A stretch of 64,000 nt of DNA from Thalassia testudinum (Eukaryota; Streptophyta; Magnoliopsida; Alismatales; Hydrocharitaceae), in contig JAZHRO010000013.1 of the NCBI GenBank assembly GCA_037157565.1, forward strand, positions 34,352,501-34,416,500. Direction: 5' to 3'. Each line of letters begins with the position of its first letter. Position 1 is the stretch's first letter. A model generated the notes under the pieces. It had not been told where the DNA came from and searched no databases. It saw nothing but the letters and a program-made list of their open reading frames with translations. Positions 42,651 to 53,070 of this stretch are shown here, one piece after another. The translations under genes and the position numbers were made by a program.

Positions 42651-45046
42651 CTAGAGAGATCATCGAACGTCTGAAAATACTTTTTCTCTTCTGCGTGTAC
42701 CATACGCACGCCACGCCTTTCTCCCTCCCCCCACACCTCACCGCTCCTTCCCCTGTGACAGCCATCTCCCGCACTCCTCCCCATTCCGCACCACTCCCTC
42801 GCCTATGCCATTCCCCACACCCTCTCTCCCTTTATAAACCCCCCTCCTCTTTGTCTCACGCCGTCGCAGCTGAGTCAGAGAGGGAGAGAGCAAGTAGAGA
42901 GCAGGGAGCCGAAGAGAAAGCGGACAAGCAGAGGGCGCCATGCTGCTCTGCTGCACCTTTTGCAGCAAGGAGAGCCTAGAACGATTCTGCGGAAGTCATT
43001 TTTCTGCAGAATCAAACGTCCGAAGTGACCTCCAGACGTCGGGGAGGATGTCCGAAGGTAGTTTGAGACATCTTGTAGAGATTTGTTTTCTCATATTTTC
43101 TCTGCCAAGTCTTGACAATGCACGCGCATGTGTCAAAGGTTGGGAGGCGTGTCGGAGCGAGGATCGAGGCAGTTTCAGATGTTCGGGAGCATCTCCAGAC
43201 GACTGACGGAACCTTCGGACGTAGGCACTACGTTCCAGATGTCTGATAGAGGGACCTCGAGAGAGGTATGCCTGCAAGTTAGTTTAAGACGTCTGGGACC
43301 CATTCCAAACGTTTGATTTCTGTCAGACCTCGTGTTTTTAGGCCCGTACAAGGCCTAAACGATGTCAATTTTCCGTAAACGAAACGTCTATGTTTCCCAT
43401 ACGTTTTCTCCATGTAATGGTACCTTGTCTGTAGCATTTTGAACCCTTTTGGCCTATCAATTAATGTCTTAGGTCTCCAATCCGTCAAGTGTACGGACCT
43501 ACGAAGACATCGAGAGCTGCTGTACGAGCCCCCATTCCACTTAGTTATCCTGGTAGAGTGATTCCGACTATAAATCTCCAAGATTAATAAAATGCATGCA
43601 ATTAGTTAAACCTAGGATGTGAGATGAACCCTAGGAAGAAATAAACGTATGCTCTATAATACATCTTCTCAATTGAACCCTAGGTTATGACATGAACACT
43701 AGGGCTAGAGAAAAACACATGTGAATGATTGAGTAAATCATGAGCAGTCTGTATTATCTAGAATGGACCACATTATGAACAAACCTGTACTGTGATTAAG
43801 CTGCCTGTTCTGTATATATCAAACCGGATATAGGGAAATTCATGTACAAACCCTACGGGGAATATAGAGCGAGACAAAAATACCATAGCATAGAGAACTG
43901 GATGGTTATGGAATTGCCGCCCACGGGCGGCTGTTAAGGAAAGTGAGATGACCTTTGTGTACGCAGTACCGAAGAGAACAACTATCCCTTGTAGTGTAGA
44001 GGGGAGCTTGCCGCCCTTGGGTTGAGACCTAGGGTGAGTTTGGCCACTCTATGTCAACTCCTATTGGCCCTCGCGCACATGGTACCGAGGTGAGCTACTT
44101 AGTGTAAGGGGGAGCTAGCCGCCCCAAAAGACCCGGGGTTAGGCAAGGCCACCCTACACCGACTCTTGTTAGCCTGTTGGGTAAAGTAGGATAGTCGAAC
44201 GAGGGTACGCGGACTTTGGAGGGGCAAGACCCTTGTCCTGTTTTGAGAGGGCAAAGCCCTGTGCTGTTCCGTAATGTATGTTTGGGCATACCCACTAACG
44301 GAAACGACTCATCACGTGCCAGTGCGAGGTAGCTATCCATGCGCTTATCACGTGTGCCGTAGTCACCACTACATCGCGACCATGACCTCGGGGTGGTAGA
44401 CCAGGTGTAAGACTACCACGGAGGGACTCTCCCGGCTAGGAGAGTGCCACATGTGCATTCTACATCACGGGAAAACTGCAAGCAAGAACGTTCCTCTTGG
44501 GAACAAAAAGATTAAGTAATGTAATGGATCCTGATTAGAGATCTCTACACAGTAAATCGTTATAAGATAATTGGAATCGGAAAGTAATATGTTAAGCTAC
44601 TTGTTAAATGCATTTTATGTTTTAGCAACCACTCTACTCAGTGTTAGCTAACCCCAGATGTATAACCTTGTATAAGTCAGGGATTCGAGCAGCCCAAGTC
44701 ACTGGCTGCTGAGGACGCTGGGCCTAGTCGAGCCCAACTGTAGTTTCCGCTGCTAGTGAGTTTCTATAGTTACACTTTCCAGCACTTTTCCATTGTATTC
44801 TCTACCATCTATGTACTAATTTTTTGTTGTGATAGCTGTATTTCTATTCTTGAAGGCATGTAATATTTTAGTATTACTGTTATGTTTCTCCTTTTGTTGG
44901 CAATTTCTTTCTGCTTAGTTACATTACTTGTGTGGCTGTGGATTGATGCATGTCATTTGGTTATTTCTCGTTGAACAACTGGGTCTTGGATTAGTCGAGG
45001 CGAGCTAGTCTCGGGTCCAGTAGGAATCTGGGATCGGGTCGTGACA
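42460..45046 (+). mobile_element. Chromovirus fragment C, 3' LTR
   Basis: It starts TGTTGAAATGACCCG and ends GGGTCGTGACA, a small variant of the usual GTAACA ending. U3 has AGACGTCT-type motifs (42490-43320). TATAAA lies at 42833-42838 in CCTTTATAAACCCC. The GGTACC/GTAC module region lies near 43950-44200. Flank after it: TGGCC. Length 2587 bp counting both tandem units. Confidence 0.87.
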
Positions 45047-47415
45047 TGGCCTCTCCATGGTCATTGGATCTTGATCCAATGGCCCTAATCTGATGGGTGT
45101 GAAAGAGAGAGAGGTGGTAGCAGCCCTTGGGGCGGCCTGGATGATGCCACGCAGCATCATCTGGGCCGTCCCTCTTCAAATGCTTCTTGAAAGTACTACA
45201 GATATCGGATTGGATCAATTTTCATGCCATTGGGTTGCGATCGTCGATCCAAATCCATCAGTACGGTTGGATTCTTCATTTAAAGCTTTCATATATATCA
45301 CCCTATCTCCTAGTCACAATAACATACAAATTACTATTCAATTTATAGAAATTATCCTAAATGTAATATGACGAATGTTATGCTTTATTCACAACGCTAA
45401 ATGCAATGTTAAGCTTAGGAATTAACATAAGTAGGCATTTTATCATGAATAAATGCATATTTATCAAATGCCTCTTGGTTGATCTTCATCTTCTCCAACT
45501 CTGTCGGAGTTGGACATGTATTGTTCTTGATGATAAGAGGCTAAATTTTAGGTCGTAAAGCATGAGTTAGGTATCAAGATTCTGTTCTAAGTGATAGTTC
45601 AGTCTAACAGCCTCTGGTGTGCTCTGACAGACAACCTCCATTTAGAACTTCAACAATGAGCTCAAAGGCACCTAAATAGGAATCAAAACTCAATTTTGAG
45701 GTGCAGAATCAATTATTGAGGTTGAATTTAGTCTGTTTGGATGGTTTATTTGATCAGAGATTCTTTAATCCTAAAAGTCAACTTTTGAGCTTCGTGAGTC
45801 AAACCTGAGTTGAATTCGTGGTTTAAATGAGTAAAACTCATATTCAATGAATTAACTAAATTCTAGAGATGATTGTAAGTTATTTGAAATCAATTTGAGC
45901 AAGCTTAATCGTTGATTGTTGTAGATTACCATCTCTGAGCTGTTTAGGTTTCAACTGGAACCCAAAGTCTTGTATAGGTTTTCTATCAAATCTCAATCCC
46001 AAATTTAACTTAGATCAGTTATATTTCACCTCTTGAATTGATCCAGATATCTTTTAAAGGCTCTAATCTATCTGTAGAGCTAATTCACATTGGAGTTAAG
46101 GTTTTGTTAAATAAGATTCAAGGTTCAGAAGCTCTGGAGCTTCTGAAGCATACTTCTGACTTCATTCTTTCCTCCATTCCACGAGGAATGTTATTCTAAG
46201 CATTCCAGGACTCCTAATTGAGAGATCTAATTCCATTCCCTGGTCCTTTTACCTGCTTGTCACCTCTAAAGCATGTAATAGGCACGTGAACAGTGCTTTG
46301 TCCATCAAATCAATCCTTGGATCAATCGTGATCCATTCTTTAAATTAGCGGTAAAATTGGAAATAGAGTTTTAGAGCTTTCCAATGAGCTACTGCTTGCT
46401 CAATTTGAAGCACTGGGCTAGAAGCAATTGCCATTCGAAGTTTTGTCGACCGGTGAGCACTGCAAAAGAGGAGATGAAGATGCTAAGGTCCCACATTGAG
46501 AGTTGAGGAATGCCTACTTGCAAACAAAAGCAAAAGTGCCGCATGCCTCGTTGGTCGTCAGCGTAGGGCGCATCTAACGAGCATTTGATCTTGTGTGTAT
46601 GTGTGTGTGCGCATGTGCATGTGCGTGGGCCCAGGTGGGCATGAGCATAAATTGTTGGCCGAATTTGGCTCGAAACTATGCACAAAAATACACTAAAATC
46701 CACAAATTAATAAACTAGGGTCTAGTCACTAATACTAGTCTATCCAGTCCAGCCATGGACTGTAGATTCCGCGAAAGGATTGGACCTGCTCGCTAAACTA
46801 ATTTTTGGTTAAGTGAAGAGAGAAAGGGGTTTGTGAAGCTAAAATATGACTAAGTGTTGGAAACAAAAGAGAGATAGATGAGAGCTGAAGGCTGAGAGCT
46901 TAAGAAAGGATTAAAAGAGAGTATGATAGAAGGAATTAAGGTTGAGATTAAAGAGTTGAAAGAGAGTAAATGCTAATAAAGAAAGACGTCTGAAAATGAG
47001 ATTTAAGATGTCTGAGAGTATTAAGAGACATCCGATGAAGAAAAGGTTGACAGATAAGTGTTTGAGTTTTAATGTGAAATAAAGAGGTCATTGTTTTGTA
47101 ATGTAATCTTTCTATGCCTTTATCCTTTGCAAACATTTGTCGTAATAATTGTTAACATTCATTTCCTTGCTATTCAATGTATAATCATTCATATACATTT
47201 CTTTCATTGATGAAATAATTGCCATGCTTTCAAGATCAATATTACGCAATTGTTCATGTGCTTAACATATTTTGTAATTAATGTAACAATTAGCTATTTG
47301 ATAACTTAAAATGAAAAAGGTGAATTAATTAAGATTAAATGTCTCCCAGTGAACGACCTGGAATCAACCAGTTAAATAAATTTAAATCTAAAATGTAGGT
47401 TAGCTTGACCCTATA
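45047..47415 (+). mobile_element. Probable 3' part of an Athila-type LTR
   Basis: No coding sequence. Near its right end it has the order seen in other Athila-type LTRs here: a purine-rich stretch (46800-46980), AGACGTCTG (46983) and AGATGTCTG (47006), then CTCCCAGTGAACGACCTGG near 47342, about 70 bp before a minus-strand LTR interrupts it at 47416. The same CCCANTGAACGACCTGG occurs in the 6.9-kb insertion near 11335. Two hairpins stand out on its left: 45059-45084 and GATGATGC/GCATCATC near 45140-45161. I find no LTR start, so it is truncated or cut by fragment C. Confidence 0.45.
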
Positions 47416-49282
47416 TGTTTAGAGCGCTAAATCGGTATTTAAGATATTGCGTTGTAGTATGGCCAAAAAAGTGTTCAAAATAGATATAATTTTATTACTC
47501 GAACGAATTTCCGAGGTCGAACACAGGGAGTAAATTGGTATTTAGAAATTAAGATCACAATTTATACTGAAAGAAATTGCAATAATAGCAGTATTAGAGT
47601 GCAAAATTATGGAAGTAAAATAGTGATGTAGATCACCAAATACTCCTACAATATCACCAAATAATTCAATGTATGAATATGCAATATAAGCCAATGATCT
47701 GCCGTCTGATGAAGGAATCAAACGACTTAAAGTGTCTGATCTTTCTCTGCCTTTGCTTCTTCTTCTTTCTTCTTCTTCTGCTTTGCTTCTGCTCTTCTTC
47801 TTCTTTCTCTGCCTTTGCCTTTTCCTTCTCTGAGGTCCTTCTCTTTCTCTTCTTCCTTCAACTTCTTCCTTCAGCCCTTCTCTTTCTCTACCGTCTGCCT
47901 TCTCTCTTTCTCTTCAGCTTTCCCTTCTTCCTTCTGGCTGCGGCTAAGTGTTGGCCTAAAGAACCTGCAGCAAAACCCACCCCTACCCGCGCGCAGCTCT
48001 CCTCACTTTCCCTCTTAGGATACGCTCCCCCAGAGCCACACAGACAATCGGGTAATCGGGTCGGGTGCGTACCCGGGACCAGGCCCACCGGCGTGCGATG
48101 GTGGGTGAGGAGTGCAAGTTGGGTTGGGTTAGGCCAGATCTGCGTGGGCAGTGCCGCGGATGAGGCCAGGTCTAGTGAGAGGGACCTCACCCCGTGGTAA
48201 CTAAGGTGATAAGGCTATGGCACAAATTCAACTTATGTGCCTTCAGGTGCTTCGCAACCGCCGATATGGGACTAAACATGCCTTCTTTCTTTGCGTGTCT
48301 GCAACAGAGGGCCGTTGCCTCCAAATGCCTCAACTACTGAGGCTCTTGTCTTCAATTGAGGTCCTGGGTACGTGCACGAAGTGATTCCGCGCAACCTGGG
48401 CCTGAAGTCTAGAACTGGCAAGGCCTGGAGCGGCTTGGAGCTTGCTTCAAGGTCGGTCACCAATGGCGGATGATGCTTGAACCTAAAATCACAAGAACGG
48501 CCTCGCGACCTCGTCAGAGCACTCAGGGAGCATCGCCGGAGCATGGCGAATGTGTTGCAGGTGGTGGTGTGGCGTGGCAGTGCCGGTGAGCGCATATCTA
48601 GGTCAAACTGTGTGCATGTGAGTGGGTGTGTTTGGGGGTGCGTTTGGGTGAGTGGCGCGGTGATATGAGTGAGGGGAAATGATCAGTGAAGTGTGGAGGA
48701 GGTTCTGCGAGGGTTGGCGAGGGTTGCGGTGGCCTGTGGCGGTGGAATGGACTCGTCGGAGGTGGTGGCCGGAGATGGAGATGAGGGTGATGGAGGTCGG
48801 CAGTGGTCGATTTTGGGAAATAGTGTGGAGAAGAAACTAGAGGGGAGAGAGAACTTAGCTAGGGTGTTAAGAGACGAAGGGGGACAGAGGTGACGTCCGT
48901 CGAGGTGTAGCTGACGCTGGAGTCGAAAGTGGCTCCAGTGGGGGTTGGACGGCGAGGATGAAGGGGGAAAGGGCATCTACTGGTACGGTGAGACGCAACT
49001 GAAGTCAGGGAGGAGGAATCCGCCGCAGATATGGCGGTCAGACGACGAGAAGGAGTAGGGAAGATCGCCGGACGTCGAGGAGCCTTCGGCTGTGAGGAGA
49101 AGAGATGAATTGTGGGGATTCACAACCAATTTCAAGTGTCGAGGAGTCAGGGCGATTTGGGCTTCTTTAAATAGAGCCCTGGAGGTCGGTTAGGGCTTGG
49201 GAAGCAAGCTTTCCAAGCAAGGAAGGCTCGCCAGAGTTGGAATCCGTTAGAATACCCAAATCTCTCATCCGTGTCGTGCATG
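47416..49282 (-). mobile_element. Athila-type LTR, minus strand, U3 start missing
   Basis: The left end TGTTTAGAGCGC is, on the minus strand, the LTR end CTAAACA, as in the LTR ending at 56672. It has the CCGAGGTCGAACACAGGGAG block with AATAAA neighbours (47490-47535), a pyrimidine-rich (minus: purine) tract at 47750-47940, a GC-rich block (48060-48195), and the TTTAAAT box near 49161-49171. Homology stops at about 49282 within the upstream hairpin, so the first about 830 bp of the LTR are lost. The flanking DNA is chromovirus U3. No primer site lies beside the LTR end, so it is a solo or 3' LTR. Confidence 0.75.
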
Positions 49283-51182
49283 CAGAAAAAGGGAAAAGGG
49301 TACGATTCTCCTTACTTTCAGACGTTCGACCATCTATCCAAACGTCTGGACAAACGTCTAATGAATAATCCAGGCGTCTTATCCGACCTAGGACGACTGT
49401 AAAGGGGTTCCAGATGTCCGTCAGCCACACAGGGAAGCAAGGTGAGGTTCTGAGATCATTTAAGACATCTTGGTCTAGTCCCAAATGTCTGATTTTAACC
49501 AGTACGAACGTTTTTGGCCTGTTTAAGGCCCAAATGAAGTCAGATTTACGTAAATGAAGTACCGTTGTTTTCTACTAGAGTTTCTCTACGTGTTAGTGTC
49601 AATTATATACTATTTTAAACTCGTTTGATGTGACTTAGTCACTGGTATAAGTCACCAACCTGTAGCGTGTTCGGGACCTACGATTCTAGCCCCTGCTCCT
49701 CCTGTGAATCATGGGAGAGTGGTTTACTTAAATATTAAGATTTAAATGAGTAAAGTGCATATTTAGAATAACTTGATTAAACCATAAGATGTGAAATGAA
49801 CCCTAGGGCAGAAGCGAATGAATATTTCTTGAACTACACTATTTACGTTGAGATGTATGTTAAACCCTAATTGCTAGCAAATGTATTGATTACCTGATGT
49901 GATGCTTTCACAGTTATTAAAACACGAGATCCCTGTTATAAAAATGAAACCCGGGATGTAAACAGTAAGATCTGAATGTTGAGAAATGGAATGAAAGGAA
50001 TACAAGCATGAACCTTATGGGGAATTAGTAGAACACCTGTATACAGAAAGAACCTTGTAAGTAGATGGGAAGTGAGTTGGCCCTTGTGGACACAGTACCA
50101 AGGAGAGCCACTGTCCCTTTAAAGTAGAGGGGAGCTTGCCGCCCCTTAGGTTGAGACCTGGGGTGGGTTTGGCCACTCTACAGCGATTCCTGTTTGGCCC
50201 TCGCGTACATGGTACCTAGGTGAGCTACTTAGTGCAGCAAGGGGACTAGTCGCCCCACGGGGTAGGGGGTTAAGACTAGCGACCCTACACAGGCTCCTGT
50301 TAGGCCTACTGGGCAAACCGAGATAGTCGGACGAGGGTACGCTGACTGTGGAGAGGCAAGACTCCTATTTTGTCCTGAAAAGGCAAGGCCCTATGTTGTT
50401 CCGTGCTATACTTTTAGGTGTACCCGCTAACGAAAATAACTGACCGCGTGCCAATGCGGGATAGCTACCCGTGTGCTTATCGCGCGTGCCATAGTCACCA
50501 CTATGTCGCAACCGTGACCTTGGGGAGGTTGACTGGGTGTAGGACTACCACGGGGGACTCTCCCGGCTAGGAGAGCATCACGTGTATATCCTACATTACG
50601 GGAAAGACTGCAATCAAGATCGTTCCCTTGAGGGATAATCAAGATCAAGAAATGACCAGATTCTTAAGAGAATAAACAAATCGGAACTACTTAGTTGAGC
50701 TAAATGGAAATGAATAATTAATTAGTTGTTTGTCTTATGTCAATTGCATATAAATGGCTTAACCACCACTCTACTAAGCGTTAGCTGACTACAGATTTTA
50801 TAACCTTGTTCAGGTCAGGGAGTTGAGTAGCCAGCACCACCGACTGCAGAGGGAGTTGGGCCCAGTCGAGTCCAGCCTTAGCTGTTGTTCCCTTTCTTTT
50901 ACTTCCAAGCTTCTGTTGTTGTAGTGAGTACCCTAGCATGTATTACTGTTTCTGTTACATTTTTGCTTTACTTTCCGCTGTTGTAGTTGTGATGGCATTT
51001 AATATTGTGAGACATTTTGTTCTGTTTCCTTTACTGTCTACTTATTTATTTTCTTCCTAGTTACATTGCATGTATGGTTGTGGAATATATTCTGCTTTTG
51101 GATATTTCTCGTTGGATGACTGGGTCTTGGGATTAATCGAGGTGAGCCGGTCTCGGGTCCTGTAGGAATCTGGGATTGGGTC
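49283..51182 (+). mobile_element. Chromovirus LTR, 5' truncated; last 6 bp at 56678-56683
   Basis: It aligns with the other chromovirus LTRs from U3 (GACGTCTGG-type motifs at 49330-49500) through the GTAC module region (50090-50300) to ...TCTGGGATTGGGTC at 51182. The final GTAACA is displaced to 56678-56683 by the Athila-type LTR inserted between. Its start is missing at the junction with the minus-strand LTR at 49282. No primer site follows GTAACA (AAATCTTTAATC), so it was a 3' or solo LTR. Confidence 0.8.
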
Positions 51183-52121
51183 TGATGGGAACACCATCAT
51201 GAGCCCTAACTAACTCATGTTGACCAAATGAAGAGAATAAAAGCTCCTACATAACCAACTGGAGGTCCTAATTCACCGTATAACCTTTTTGAAAGAAAAG
51301 CAAGAAATAAGGGGTAAAATTGTAATTTTACCATTGCAGTACAACAACGGATTTTCTCAAGGGCTAAACAAAGGTCAAAAGGTCTTAACAAGATAAAAAG
51401 TGGGTTGGATTTGAGAAAAAAGGGTTTTTGTGTGTCATGTGAATTAAATGACTTCTTGAAACCCTAAAACATACCCACTTGATTAAACAAGGCTTTAGTC
51501 AGCATAAAATTCACCTAAACCCTCTAAAAATTATAGAAAAATATTCTCTAGGGTTTAGAACTTTCAATTTGACCATTAGAACCCATTTTGACCTAGAATG
51601 GGGTCTCAGACAGATATTTGCCCTAAATTGATTTTTTTCAAAAATTTCCTAGTCAAACGTGGTCAAACCCAAAATCCAATTTCACCATTAGATTCTTTAG
51701 GTCCAAATTAGGTTTGTACCAAAATTTGGACCTAAGGGAAATTCATCTTGACCCACTTTGCAAATAAGTCCAACCTGATTACATTTGTACCCCCTATCTT
51801 TCAAAAACCTTAGCAAAAGCCCCCTATCTTCTTCATCGTTCTTTGCAATTAGGTCCCTCTACCATTATAGTGGACGAATCCTACTTCAGCGAGATTTAAA
51901 AGGTGATTTCTCCCTGATTTCTTAGAGAATCCCCTTCAAAATTAGAAGGGAGATTCTCTGAGAAAATTCCTCCAATCTAAACCCATCCATGATCCAAGAT
52001 TCTTTCCCAATCTCTCATGCGAATGCATGAGAGATTTGGGTCTCTTTCGAGTTGCCAACTCCGGCAACCCTGCCAAGCTTCCAAGCACAAAATCGACCTC
52101 CAGGGCTCTATTTAAAGGAGC

Positions 52122-52126
52122 CTAGT
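52122..52126 (+). repeat. Target-site duplication CTAGT, left copy
   Basis: CTAGT precedes the solo LTR and recurs at 54826-54830. Removing the LTR and one copy restores the outer LTR. Confidence 0.93.
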
Positions 52127-52948
52127 TGATGAGAGCCTCATCATGAGCCATAACTAGCTCATTTTGACCCAATAAAGAAGATAAAAGCTCCTACATAACC
52201 TAGAACAAGGCCTAACTGAAGGAGCAAGTGCTCTGAGAAGAAAACATGAAATAAAGGTTAAAACTGCAATTTTACCATTACGGTAGATAAACGGGATTTC
52301 TCAGAGGCAAAACATAGGTCAAATGGTCTAAATGAGATAAAAAGTGGGTTGAGTCAATCAGAAATGGGTTCATGTGCAATCTAAGAACTAAAAGACACTT
52401 GGTAACCCTAAAACAGACCCGCTTAAATTAACAAGGTTCCGATCAGAACAAAAAGCAAGTAAACCCTCTACAAATCATGGAAAAACATACTCTAGGGTTT
52501 AGAACACTTAATTTGGCCTTTGGAACCTAGTTTGACCTAGATTAGGGTCCTAGCTCTTCAATTAACCTAATTTGGGTTTTTACGCAAAATATCCAGTCAA
52601 ACGAGGTCAAACCTGAAATCTAACTTCTCCATTGGATTCCTTAGGTCCAAATTAGGTTTATACCAAAATTTGGACCTAAGGAGAGGTCATCTTGACCTAC
52701 TTTGCAATTTAGTACACCCAAATCACAAATTGGTCCCTATCTTTTGAATACCGTTGCAGAGAACCCCCTAGGTTCTTCGCCTCCTTTGCAAACCGGTCCT
52801 GCCGCCATTGCTAGGGCAGAACCGAGCTCCGGCGAGGTTCGGAGAGGGATTGCTCTCTAATCCCTCAGAGATTCTCTCCCAGAAATGGAAGGGAGATTCT
52901 CTGAGGAATTCCCTTCCTTCTAAAGCCAATCAAATTCGCTGGCGTGAA

Positions 52949-52983
52949 CCCAATCTCTCGTGCGAACGCACGAGAGATTTGGG
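52949..52983. promoter_or_regulatory. Hairpin upstream of TATA, solo LTR
   Basis: The arms AATCTCTCGTGCG and CGCACGAGAGATT pair perfectly around AA, and CCC/GGG outside extends the stem with a one-base bulge. The TATA box at 53064 is 80 bp downstream. Confidence 0.75.
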
Positions 52984-53063
52984 TATCTTTCTTCCTTCCA
53001 ACTCCGGCGAGACGGCTGACCTAATTGCGCATTTTTCACGCACTGATAGGAGCGGCCAGCACC

Positions 53064-53070
53064 TATAAAA
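53064..53070 (+). promoter_or_regulatory. TATA box of solo LTR
   Basis: TATAAAA lies in GCACCTATAAAACACCCC, followed by a C-rich leader. It would drive rightward transcription. Confidence 0.6.

Noticed and set aside
45093..45371. 92-codon plus-strand frame in the region after fragment C
   Set aside because: No recognisable motif, in a segment that otherwise looks like LTR.
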